This document shows positions 1 through 9,137 of a DNA stretch of 64,000 nt, one piece after another. The DNA comes from Oceanobacter kriegii DSM 6294 (lineage in GTDB: Bacteria; Pseudomonadota; Gammaproteobacteria; Pseudomonadales; Oceanobacteraceae). The DNA is taken from assembly GCF_000422845.1 (NCBI RefSeq), contig NZ_AUGV01000003.1, positions 310,001 through 374,000 on the forward strand, given 5' to 3'. The translations under genes were made by a program, and so were the position numbers. The notes below the pieces were generated by a model. The model made no database searches. It saw only the letters and a program-made list of their open reading frames with translations, and was not told the origin of the DNA. Positions within the stretch are counted from its first letter, which is position 1. The number at the start of each line of letters is the position of its first letter.

Positions 1-1216
1 CGCCATCGGTGTCACCGTCAACAGCGGAAACGGTCAGGCCGCCAAGACCGGCGTCGGCGTCTTGCAGGGTGGCAATCTGGTCGCTGCTGAAAGCCGTGGT
101 GTCGAGGGTCAGGTCGGCCAGATCGGACTCTTCGCTGAAGCCTGCGTAGTCACGGGCGTCGCCTTCGTTGGCGCTCACAATGTAGGTGTTGCCGTTGAAG
201 CTGTAGGAAGAGATGGAGTCTGGCATGTACATGCCCATCAGCGGCTGTGGCTGAATGTTGGCAACCTTGTCTTCCTTGTTGGCATCCAGACCATTGCCTT
301 GCAGGCTGTGATCCTTGTAGCCCAGCGCAACCACGTCGGTGACGCTGCCCGCAGCGATGTCGATAATCGCCAGCGCGTTGTTTTCCTGCAGCGCCACAAA
401 CGCGGTGCTGTTGTCTGCAGACACGGTGATGTATTCCGGTTCCAGATCCTGAGCAACGGTGGCACCGGGGCCAAAGATGCGAACGCCGTCGGCTTTCAGG
501 TCGGCTTCACTGGCGTTAAAGGCACTGAAACCGGCGGTGGTGGCCGTGGCAGCTGGAACACCGTTGGTGATGGCAATGATGGAAACCGAGCCTTCCGGAT
601 CGACGCTGTAGTCGTCGTTTGGCTCACCTTCGTTGGCAACCAGTGCATAGGCACCGTCGTGGCTGAAGGTGATCATGTCCGGCAGGGCACCCACTTCCAC
701 AGCAGCGATGAAGGCCAGGGTGTCGGCGTTGTAGAAATAGGCGCGACCGTTGTCTTGCTTGGTATCGGCTTCTACCGCAACAGCCAGAATGCCATTGCTG
801 ACGGCAACGCTGTTGGCACCGCCAACGGTGAAATCGGCAACACCGGCATCCGCAGCAGTGATACTGGCCAGCTTGGTTGGTGCGGCTGGATCGTTCAGGT
901 CCAGCACATCAACAACGGCGTCGCCGGAGTTCACCACAAACAGCTTGTTGGTGGTGGCGTCGAAGGCGACGATTTCAGCGCCGCCATCGTCGTAGATGCC
1001 AGACTCGTAACGGCCAATCTGAACCAGCTGGCCGCTGAAGCCGTTTTCGCCTGCGGCGCCTGTTGCTCCGGTTGAGCCCGTCGCTCCCGCTGCACCAGTC
1101 GCGCCTGTTGCACCGGTAGCGCCTTGTGCACCGTCATCACCATCCGAGCCACAGGCAGCCAATACAGACGCCATGGCAACGGCCAAGGCGGTTTTCTTCA
1201 TCATGTCCAGCGTCAT
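1..1216 (-). CDS. Choice-of-anchor-I-like beta-propeller lipoprotein with collagen-like stretch (3' end outside window)
   Basis: The reading frame stays open to the left edge, so the C-terminus is missing. The chosen ATG has a GAGGG Shine-Dalgarno seven bases upstream; a second possible start (MMKKT) lies four codons in. The N-terminus is a lipoprotein signal with lipobox LAAC (Cys about residue 22), then an Asp-rich linker and about ten Gly-X-Y triplets (GAQ, GAT, GAA, GST and similar), a collagen-like rod. After it come blades such as GAEIVAFDATTNKLFVVNS and GALPDMITFSHDGAYALVAN, typical of the choice-of-anchor I family, whose members are secreted or surface-attached and sometimes annotated alkaline-phosphatase-like. 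Probably an outer-membrane or surface lipoprotein; substrate unknown. Family assignment is from remembered motifs. Confidence 0.75.
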   Translation of the reverse strand, partial: MTLDMMKKTALAVAMASVLAACGSDGDDGAQGATGATGATGAAGATGSTGATGAAGENGFSGQLVQIGRYESGIYDDGGAEIVAFDATTNKLFVVNSGDAVVDVLDLNDPAAPTKLASITAADAGVADFTVGGANSVAVSNGILAVAVEADTKQDNGRAYFYNADTLAFIAAVEVGALPDMITFSHDGAYALVANEGEPNDDYSVDPEGSVSIIAITNGVPAATATTAGFSAFNASEADLKADGVRIFGPGATVAQDLEPEYITVSADNSTAFVALQENNALAIIDIAAGSVTDVVALGYKDHSLQGNGLDANKEDKVANIQPQPLMGMYMPDSISSYSFNGNTYIVSANEGDARDYAGFSEESDLADLTLDTTAFSSDQIATLQDADAGLGGLTVSAVDGDTDG

Positions 1217-1490
1217 CCGAATACCCTCGCAATTATTCGCCTGTCGAACAGGCGTTTTAATAAATTGAGAAATATCGTATGACCGTTCAGTGACTGGTCA
1301 TTGACACCTGCATGACAATCCAATGACGAATTCATGCGCTGTTTCAGCGCGTCGACAGCTAATGGGAAGGCTTTAGTGATAGTTTTATTGGTTGTATGAA
1401 AAACAACCTGACAATTCGGTCTTACCGATTGTTTGTGCGTGGGTATCTGGTTAGTGTTTGTAATCAGTTGTAATCGAATGGTCTCTTGCT
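1217..1490. other. Intergenic region between divergent genes
   Basis: This 274-base gap separates the collagen-like lipoprotein (leftward) from the J-domain gene (rightward) and must hold both promoters. It is AT-richer than the flanks. I see no convincing operator or conserved RNA. A minus-strand open frame of 95 codons crosses it, but its composition is not protein-like and it has no ribosome site. Confidence 0.4.
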
Positions 1491-1832
1491 GTGACTGCAT
1501 CCAATCTCAAACATTGTTATCACACGCTGGGTCTGGAAGACGGAGCGAACGCGGAACAAGTACGACAGGCGTACCGGCGTCTCGTACGGGCGTTTCATCC
1601 CGACCACAACCCGCAAATGAGCACGGATGGCTTCAGTAAAATCCAGGACGCCTACACGCGTTTGATGGCCGCCGCCGGAGCGCAGCCAGAAACCGCCACG
1701 TCGGTTGTCGAGCCACCACAAGCGGCCTTGCCCAACCGTCGTAACCGTCGCCGGGGCACACCGGGCAACCGACGTTTTGAAACCATCATGGAAGATCAAT
1801 ACAAGGGCGTGAACATCCGCACGGATGCCTGA
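1491..1832 (+). CDS. Short J-domain (DnaJ-like) protein
   Basis: A 113-residue protein made almost entirely of one J domain: helix I/II YHTLGLEDGANAEQVRQAYR, the diagnostic HPD tripeptide at residues 36-38 (FHPDHNP) and helix III/IV (GFSKIQDAYTRLM). The HPD loop stimulates the ATPase of an Hsp70 partner, presumably DnaK. There is no Gly/Phe region, zinc finger or substrate-binding domain, so it is a class III J protein; the tail is Arg-rich (NRRNRRRGTPGNRR) and could bind nucleic acid or target a client. The start is GTG; a nearby ATG at 1478 is in another frame. A strong bidirectional terminator follows. Confidence 0.85.
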   Translation: MTASNLKHCYHTLGLEDGANAEQVRQAYRRLVRAFHPDHNPQMSTDGFSKIQDAYTRLMAAAGAQPETATSVVEPPQAALPNRRNRRRGTPGNRRFETIMEDQYKGVNIRTDA

Positions 1833-1895
1833 CATAGGCCTGAACTCAGACAAGCCGCCAGCAATCAGTACCTGAACTGATAATATGGCAGCCAC

Positions 1896-1924
1896 AAAAA
1901 ACGGCGCTCAAGGCGCCGTTTTTG
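1896..1924. terminator. Bidirectional rho-independent terminator
   Basis: ACGGCGC and GCGCCGT pair around the loop TCAAG, with an A-run before and a T-run after, so the hairpin ends in U-tracts on both strands. It sits between the convergent J-domain and yebC genes and can serve both. Confidence 0.9.
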
Positions 1925-1945
1925 ATATCGAAAGCAAAGCCGAAC

Positions 1946-2668
1946 TCAGCTCTCAAATTCACCGTTGTGGTAGATTTCCTGCACGTCTTCCAGATCGTTG
2001 ATCAGGCCAGCAAAACGCTCGAACTGGTCAACATCGTCACCGCTGATCGGGTGCGGCATCTGTGGCAGGTAGGTGATTTCTTCCACTTCAAAATCAATGC
2101 CTTCACGCCATTCGGTCAGTGCAGTTTTGGTTTTGAAGAATTCAGTTGGTGGAACCAGTACCGTCACCATGCCGTCTTCGCATTCGATGTCGGCTACGTC
2201 AACATCGGCTTCCAGCAGCACTTCCATGGATTCGTCTTCACTTTCGTCAGCAAATACGAACATTGCGCGGTGATCGAACATGTGGGAAACAGAACCCTGG
2301 GAGCCCAGTTTCGCCTTGCACTTGGAGAACACACCACGGATTTCGCCGAAGGTACGGTTCGGGTTGTCGGTCAGAGCGCTGATCAGCACCATGGCGCCGC
2401 CCGGTGCAATGCCTTCGTACAACGCTGGTTGGTAATCTTCACCGCCGGTACCGGAAGCCTTGTCGATGGCTTTTTCGATTACGTGAGTAGGAACCTGGTC
2501 CTTCTTGGCGCGATCGATCAGGGAGCGCAGTGCCAGGTTACCAGCCGGATCGGTACCGCCTGCTTTGGCGGTTACGTAGATTTCACGGCCGTACTTGGAG
2601 TAGACCTTGGTTTTTGCCGCGGCCGTTTTGGCCATGGATTCTTTACGGTTTTGAAACGCTCTGCCCAT
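1946..2668 (-). CDS. YebC/PmpR family protein
   Basis: A 240-residue member of the YebC/PmpR family (TACO1 in mitochondria), whose members have been described as transcription regulators and as translation factors that relieve ribosome stalling. The start MGRAFQNRKESMAKT matches the conserved family start, so the upstream 18 codons of open frame are excluded. Also visible: KYGREIYVTAKAGGTDPAGN, VIEKAIDKASGTGGE, the YEGIAPGGAMVLI strand, the NRTFGEIRGVFSK helix and an acidic third domain. It resembles the YeeN-like subgroup by length and start. It is not next to ruvC, the common YebC partner in this class, which fits a second paralogue. Confidence 0.9.
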   Translation of the reverse strand: MGRAFQNRKESMAKTAAAKTKVYSKYGREIYVTAKAGGTDPAGNLALRSLIDRAKKDQVPTHVIEKAIDKASGTGGEDYQPALYEGIAPGGAMVLISALTDNPNRTFGEIRGVFSKCKAKLGSQGSVSHMFDHRAMFVFADESEDESMEVLLEADVDVADIECEDGMVTVLVPPTEFFKTKTALTEWREGIDFEVEEITYLPQMPHPISGDDVDQFERFAGLINDLEDVQEIYHNGEFES

Positions 2669-2795
2669 GGGAATCTGTCTTTTTGAATGCGGTTGGGAAA
2701 ATAAACGGTCGGAATTGTACATCCCGAGGCTTCACTCTGTACAACCCAAGTCAGAGCAAGCGTGAATTAAAGCCAATTCAGGGCCCCTGACGCCA

Positions 2796-3503
2796 TCAGT
2801 CGCGCCCCGGCTTACCTTCCAGATAGCGTTGGCGGAACAAACGGAAGTACGCCTGTAAGGCATCGGCGGCGCTATGGTCATGCAGTGCTCTCAACACCTC
2901 GATCGCCACTTCGGCGGTGCCGAGCTGATGTTCATGGAAGGCTTCGCGCAAGGCGTAGCCGCTGCTTTGTTGCGGCTGAATGCCGAGCACCGGCAGTTGG
3001 CTCAGCCAGTGGCTGCGGAACATTTTGCGGGCCTCGCGCCAGGTGCCGTCCAAAAACACCAATAACACGGTTTTGCCGTCTTGCTGTGCCTGTTGCTGAA
3101 AGCCGTCGATGGCTGGCTGGTCACTCAGGCTGCGCTCAGCCTCGGCGTACTGGCTGGGGAAAATAATCACCGGCGCGTAGTTGGGATTGCTCAGTAACGC
3201 CAGCAGCGCCGGGTCTGGCTCGGTGCGGCTCCACAGGTAGGCGTGGTTGTCGGCCAGTACATCAGCAATCAGGCGACCGCTGTTGCTGGGTTTGAACACC
3301 TCACCCTTGAAATACAGCAAACACACGGCGGTTTGGCCACACGCATCCGGCGTTTCCGAACAGATACACAGGGTTTCCGCCAGCAAGCAGTGATCGCAGC
3401 GTTGCAGTCTTGAGCCACGGGTAATGAACGGCCGTCGGGACTGGGCTTTTTCTTGTTGCCGCAATCGGTTAACGGCCGTGCTTTTTACAAGGTTATCAGG
3501 CAT
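2796..3503 (-). CDS. tapT: DTW-domain tRNA-uridine aminocarboxypropyltransferase (TapT/YfiP)
   Basis: A 235-residue DTW protein. This family (E. coli TapT/YfiP, human DTWD1/2) transfers the 3-amino-3-carboxypropyl group of S-adenosylmethionine to uridine 47 of tRNA, giving acp3U. The sequence shows the four-Cys zinc knot C36-x2-C39-x6-C46-x-C48 (RCDHCLLAETLCIC) and the signature DGTW at 151-154 inside VFLDGTWREARKM, where the Asp and Trp are the invariant positions. The N-terminal 30 residues are basic. It stands alone, with its own short upstream region shared with the divergent protease gene. No clear Shine-Dalgarno precedes the ATG. Confidence 0.88.
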   Translation of the reverse strand: MPDNLVKSTAVNRLRQQEKAQSRRPFITRGSRLQRCDHCLLAETLCICSETPDACGQTAVCLLYFKGEVFKPSNSGRLIADVLADNHAYLWSRTEPDPALLALLSNPNYAPVIIFPSQYAEAERSLSDQPAIDGFQQQAQQDGKTVLLVFLDGTWREARKMFRSHWLSQLPVLGIQPQQSSGYALREAFHEHQLGTAEVAIEVLRALHDHSAADALQAYFRLFRQRYLEGKPGRD

Positions 3504-3744
3504 GGCGATGGTGTCTGGCTAAAAAACGTACAGGGGTGGTGTGCGATGGCGCTGCGGTATATCGGGGCTATATTGAATCAGTACAGATTCGCTATTTTGA
3601 AGTGAAAACCGACGTTTGGATAGCTTGGAAAGAGACCTGTGATGGGTCTTGGGCGGTCAGGGAGTTGTGTTGTTGAGCGGTTAATAATTACACTTCACGC
3701 TACAAAAAATTACATTCAGATTTTTAATTTTGTGAGGGGTGTCG
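3504..3744. promoter_or_regulatory. Divergent promoter region with paired direct repeats
   Basis: The gap between tapT and the subtilase is AT-rich near the protease. It holds two copies of AATTACA-(C)TTCA at 3686 and 3708, offset by exactly 22 bases (two helical turns), which is a plausible binding site for a tandem activator. No regulator can be named. Confidence 0.35.
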
Positions 3745-5003
3745 ATGAAAAGCGTTTTCGCTTATGTCATCGCATGGGTTCTGGTTGCCGGTATACCGTC
3801 TGTTCAGGCAGATCCGACGGACATTGAGCTGACCAACTTCGGTCAGACTCTGGTGTTGCGTCAGGAAAGCCCGGGGATTTATCGCGTACGCAGCAGCAAG
3901 CAGCGTGTGCGAGTGTCGAACCGTGCTGTATTAGGCACCAACCGGGACTTCGAACCCGACAAGCTGCTGGCCCAAGACTCCGTCATTAAAAGCCTGAAGC
4001 CGATTTTCAAGGGCCGCAAGCAATTCTGGCGGCTGGAGTTCCATGAGTTCGACAGCCTGCGCGAATGGCTGCCAAAACTGCAACAGCTGCCGGGCGTGCA
4101 ATTGGTGCAGCCCGACATCATGCCGCTGGGCACACGATTTCATGCGCTGCCTCAGGAAGTCGACGAAGAAGAGCTGGCCAAGCGCGACAGCAGCAACCCT
4201 TATCGCATTCGGGCGCTGCCGTTTCTGTGGCAACGCACGCACGGTGAAGGGGTCACCATTGCCGTGATCGACGACGGCTTCGATTTACAGCACTCCCAGC
4301 TTCAGCACGTGCCCCTGCGGTTTGAATTTGATGCCGAAAACCGCCGCATGTCGGCCATACCGACCTCGTTGCAGGAATCCCATGGCACCCGGGTGGCGGG
4401 TATTCTGTTTGGTCGACAAGATCAGCGGGCACCGGAAGGCATTGCCCCCAATGCCGCCCTGATTGCCATTCGACAACCGGACAGCTGGACCTCGGACACC
4501 ATCCTTTCCTTTCACCTGGCGGCGCTGGCCGGAGCCGATGTGGTGAATTGCAGCTGGACTTCGCCGATGCTGATGCAGCCAGTGGCCGAAGTGATTAACG
4601 AACTGGCCTTGCATGGCCGGGCAGGGCGCGGTTTGCCGATTGTATTCTCGGCTGGCAACGAGGGGCGTTTGATTCGTTCAGGCAGCACTGAAGCGGCGTT
4701 GGCCAACGCCATTGTGGTGGGTGCCTACAACGAGAGTTACGTGCAGCTGGACAGCAGTAATCATGGCCCCAGCATCGATTACCACGCCATTGGCCAAGCC
4801 ATTGCCAGTACCGCCAACCAGAATGATTACCGTTTGTTGGATGGCACTTCGCTGGCCGCAGCGGTGGTGACGGGCACCATCGCCTTGTTGATGTCGACCG
4901 ACGCCAACATCACCTTGCAGGAAATAGAGCTGCGTTTGAGCGATATTCTGCCCAAGCCGGTTCCGCCTATTTCTCTTCAACCAAATCCGGTCGAGTCCAA
5001 CAA

Positions 5004-5007
<4 letters not shown>
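3745..5007 (+). CDS. Secreted S8 (subtilisin-like) serine peptidase
   Basis: A 420-residue subtilase. The ATG is preceded by AGGGG; a GTG two codons upstream is a poorer start. MKSVFAYVIAWVLVAG...VQA is a Sec signal peptide, followed by about 130 residues that look like a pro-region. The catalytic triad is visible: Asp about 176 in TIAVIDDGFD, His about 213 in SHGTRVAGI, Ser about 369 in GTSLAAAVV, with the oxyanion Asn about 305 in SAGNEGR. All key residues are present, so it should be active, in the periplasm or outside the cell. No C-terminal secretion domain is seen. Its TAG stop overlaps the stop of the facing kinase gene in the sequence CTAG. Confidence 0.92.
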
Positions 5008-6575
<1,568 letters not shown>

Positions 6576-6589
6576 ATTCACCGCTGTTA

Positions 6590-7867
6590 TCAAGACGTTG
6601 CGTTCAGGTCACTGAGTGTCCGATAGCCAAGGTCGTACGACTGGAGCTCAGGGAACTGGCTACTGAGCTGGGCGATGTCCTGCTGAACACGCGCCACCAA
6701 CTGGCTGTTGCGCATCGCTGGTGCGCACGCCGTTCCCCAGATTTCGCACAGCTGTCCAGTGGCAATATCAGCGGTCGAAAGGGGTGAACCGGCGGTTTTG
6801 TCGCCGTGGGTTTCTACCAGCCGCAGATTGATGCAATCCGGTGCTAACACCCGCGGCTGTTGCTGCTGGACGTCCCAGGCAATCAGACTCTCGTTCTTAT
6901 AGTAGACCCAGAACGCCGGCTTGGCTGTGCCGGACGAGCCTTGATCGACATTGTTGGCCTTGTCGCCATCCGCTGGTGCGGCACCTTCAAACACCAACTT
7001 ACCCAGATCAAAACCGCCCACCGTATGGTTCTGAATGTCTGTCAGCGTGCCGCGGAACAACAAATAATGCTCGATCTGATTGGCGCTCAGTGCTGCTGAA
7101 AGCTGGCTGGCATCGGTATTTTTCAACAGCTGGTGGCCAATTTTCACCGCCTTGTGCAACGAACCCGTCACTAACGATGACTGAGCTGTGGCCAGCCACT
7201 CCGCCGACAACGGATAGCAACTGAGCCCGCCCACCTGCTGGTATTCTGGCCCGGACACAATCTGGCGGGCCTTGTCTTCCAGCTCGGTGGCCGACAGCGG
7301 CTCGGTGATCAGCTCGGAGTGATAGGGTTCGCCGGAATAACGGCAAAGGGCAGGGGGCGTACTGTTGTCTGAGCTGGTGTGTGTATCAGACGCCACCGCC
7401 GCCGGGCAAATGGCCTGTTGGGATAAATCCAGCAGGGTCTCGTTTAATTGCGGCACCGAACGGCCGGACGGGTCGGCATCGATCACCGCCAGCCCCGAAC
7501 CCAGTTGTTCAGCCAGATAAAACGGAATCAGGCTGTTCACCGCACCAATCTCGATTGGCATCAGATAGCCGACCGACTGATGTTGCTGCTGCAAATACGC
7601 CCGCAGGGTTTTGCAGGCATTCACCGGCGCGGTATAGCCCAGCCCCTTCAACGCTGCATCGGGTGAACCCATATCGGCAGGCACCAACGCCAGTTGGCTG
7701 TGATCCAGCTGCTCCAAAGACACCAGCGGCACAGGCTGCTGCATCTTCTGCAAAAACGTCAGCGCCATGCTGATGGGACCACCACCGCCGGAAGCGCAGA
7801 AACAAGCGCCGTACACCAGTGCCTTGAGATCCTCGATGGTTAAAAGAGTCGCGTCTACCTGCTTCAT
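6590..7867 (-). CDS. DUF917 (S-methyl-thiohydantoin desulfurase-like) protein
   Basis: A 425-residue DUF917 protein. The start MKQVDATLLTIEDLKALVYG follows a GGGAGAGG ribosome site; the longer open frame upstream is not needed. The glycine-rich CASGGGGPISMALTFL segment near residues 22-37, the MPIEIGAVNSLIPFYLA segment and VIDADPSGRSVPQL are family hallmarks. Characterised relatives act on thiohydantoins or sit with hydantoinase genes, but no hydantoinase or permease is nearby here, so the substrate is unknown. It is cotranscribed with, and overlaps, the downstream kinase, which suggests that the kinase signal may be linked to this metabolism (inference). Confidence 0.8.
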   Translation of the reverse strand: MKQVDATLLTIEDLKALVYGACFCASGGGGPISMALTFLQKMQQPVPLVSLEQLDHSQLALVPADMGSPDAALKGLGYTAPVNACKTLRAYLQQQHQSVGYLMPIEIGAVNSLIPFYLAEQLGSGLAVIDADPSGRSVPQLNETLLDLSQQAICPAAVASDTHTSSDNSTPPALCRYSGEPYHSELITEPLSATELEDKARQIVSGPEYQQVGGLSCYPLSAEWLATAQSSLVTGSLHKAVKIGHQLLKNTDASQLSAALSANQIEHYLLFRGTLTDIQNHTVGGFDLGKLVFEGAAPADGDKANNVDQGSSGTAKPAFWVYYKNESLIAWDVQQQQPRVLAPDCINLRLVETHGDKTAGSPLSTADIATGQLCEIWGTACAPAMRNSQLVARVQQDIAQLSSQFPELQSYDLGYRTLSDLNATS

Positions 7868-8107
7868 AACCTCTCCCTGGTTGTTGTCGGTTCGTCTTCC
7901 GGTGTCTATGACCGTATGCATGTGCGTGTACGAAAACTGTTCTGAAAGACTAGCCGCTTTCCGGCGGGGTGTCATGGCGACCAAAGCCATATCAAAGCCA
8001 GTTCCCCTAATAACCTGCCTTCAGGACAAAACTCCTGTAGTGTCTGCCTCCGCTAACAAGAAGCACACTAACAAGAACCACGCCACCGACCACAAAAAGG
8101 CCACACC
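7868..8107. promoter_or_regulatory. Divergent intergenic region with a 15-bp tandem repeat
   Basis: The gap between the DUF917 gene and the first small paralogue carries two adjacent 15-base units, CTAACAAGAAGCACA and CTAACAAGAACCACG, at 8053-8082, just upstream of the AAAAGG ribosome site of the following gene. The units could be a regulatory site or a slippage product. No other signal is recognised. Confidence 0.35.
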
Positions 8108-8386
8108 ATGCGCACCATCAGCCAGGCACAGTTCCAACAGGACTACCGCCCCATGCCCAACCCGTTCAACAACAACGCCGACTACCACGGTTGGCTACTG
8201 GGTAAGGAAAACCCCGACTACCACCGCGTGATGACCTTTATGCAAGAAACCCCCGAACAGGTATGGACGCTGATTGAAAAGAAAGACGGCAGCCGCGTAC
8301 TCAGCTGCGGCTTTACCACCGTACGGGCGATAGGCTACGTGGTAACGCAACTGGAGCCAGAGGGTGTGGTGGAGGTGGTTGATTAA
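8108..8386 (+). CDS. Small protein of unknown function, tandem paralogue A
   Basis: A 92-residue soluble protein that I do not recognise. It aligns without gaps to its neighbour starting at 8437, with about 35 identical positions, so it is a real gene and the pair is a tandem duplication. Conserved core: YRP..NP...NA.Y.G.LLG near the N-terminus, a central VWT, then L..GF..V...GYV.T and the ending GxVEVVD. AAAAGG lies seven bases before the ATG. No Cys pair, signal or membrane segment. The shape (short, acidic end, duplicated, next to a defence-like gene) would suit a small adaptor, immunity or antitoxin-type protein, but nothing proves this. Confidence 0.75.
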   Translation: MRTISQAQFQQDYRPMPNPFNNNADYHGWLLGKENPDYHRVMTFMQETPEQVWTLIEKKDGSRVLSCGFTTVRAIGYVVTQLEPEGVVEVVD

Positions 8387-8436
8387 ACGGCAGGTGCTGC
8401 TAGACCAGGAGTATTCCCTCTAGCAAAGGCACCGCT

Positions 8437-8721
8437 ATGAAAACGATCAACGACCGCGAATTTTTCGAACAATACCGGCCAATAACGAATCCTCTGGATA
8501 GCAACGCAGCCTATGGCGGCTGTTTGCTTGGCATTGCAGGTAAAGAATTTGAATTGGTAAAACAAGCGTTAGAAGCCGATCCACATTGTGTATGGACTTA
8601 CTTGGACGGTGGTGAGGAATGGCCGACGCTCTGTAGTGGGTTCAGCGTTGTAAACCGGCTGGGTTATGTCATCACGGAAGTTGCTGCGGACGGGTTTGTT
8701 GAAGTGGTGGATGAGGACTAA
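8437..8721 (+). CDS. Small protein of unknown function, tandem paralogue B
   Basis: A 94-residue protein, the second copy of the pair. It shares MKTI.....F...YRP, NP...NA.Y.G.LLG, VWT and GFxVV...GYVITE...GFVEVVD with copy A, and AAAGG precedes the ATG at the same spacing. Its DNA is noticeably AT-richer than copy A, so the two copies have either diverged for a long time or arrived separately. It is followed after six bases by another small gene, suggesting one transcript. Function unknown. Confidence 0.75.
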   Translation: MKTINDREFFEQYRPITNPLDSNAAYGGCLLGIAGKEFELVKQALEADPHCVWTYLDGGEEWPTLCSGFSVVNRLGYVITEVAADGFVEVVDED

Positions 8722-8727
8722 CGCTCT

Positions 8728-9057
8728 ATGATTCCCAAAATGATTAACGACCAAGATATTCATACTGCACTTGGTCTGACGCTTGTTCACATGGTCGTCG
8801 ATTATGTCGAAGACGGAGTTACCCATTGGCGTCGGCTTGATCCAACAGAGACGGAATTAGTTTCTGAAATAGTGGCTGCCTCGATATACGTGCAGATGCC
8901 TAATGGTTTGTCTTACGCGGCGTTTGATTTCGATCGAGAGACTTCGAATCAGTCGGTACGTTCGTTTGCGGAGTCTCTTTTGAACGACTTTCCATCTTTG
9001 CAAACTTGGGGGCTTAGGGACTTGCTGCTCTCTGACTTGGTATCAGATGGGTGGTGA
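8728..9057 (+). CDS. Small acidic protein of unknown function
   Basis: A 109-residue protein that I do not recognise. It begins six bases after paralogue B and so probably shares its transcript; an internal ATG at residue 5 is an alternative start. It is acidic, has no Cys, no signal and no transmembrane segment, and shows ASIYVQMPNGLSYAAFDFDRE followed by amphipathic helices (SFAESLLNDF). It is not similar to the pair upstream. Composition is AT-rich like the helicase gene that follows. An 80-base gap with an AT-rich promoter-like stretch separates it from the helicase. Confidence 0.65.
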   Translation: MIPKMINDQDIHTALGLTLVHMVVDYVEDGVTHWRRLDPTETELVSEIVAASIYVQMPNGLSYAAFDFDRETSNQSVRSFAESLLNDFPSLQTWGLRDLLLSDLVSDGW

Positions 9058-9137
9058 TTAATTGATATAACGTATTTTTTGATTCTTTTTTGAAACCTTA
9101 TCGCTGTTACTATCTGTTTATTATTTAGGAGAGACAG

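Noticed and set aside
62-1075. Long plus-strand open frame
   Set aside because: It is the antisense shadow of the collagen-like lipoprotein gene; composition and lack of a ribosome site are not those of a gene.
1213-1500. 95-codon minus-strand open frame between two genes
   Set aside because: No ribosome site and atypical residue use; it overlaps the start of the lipoprotein gene and the J-domain gene.
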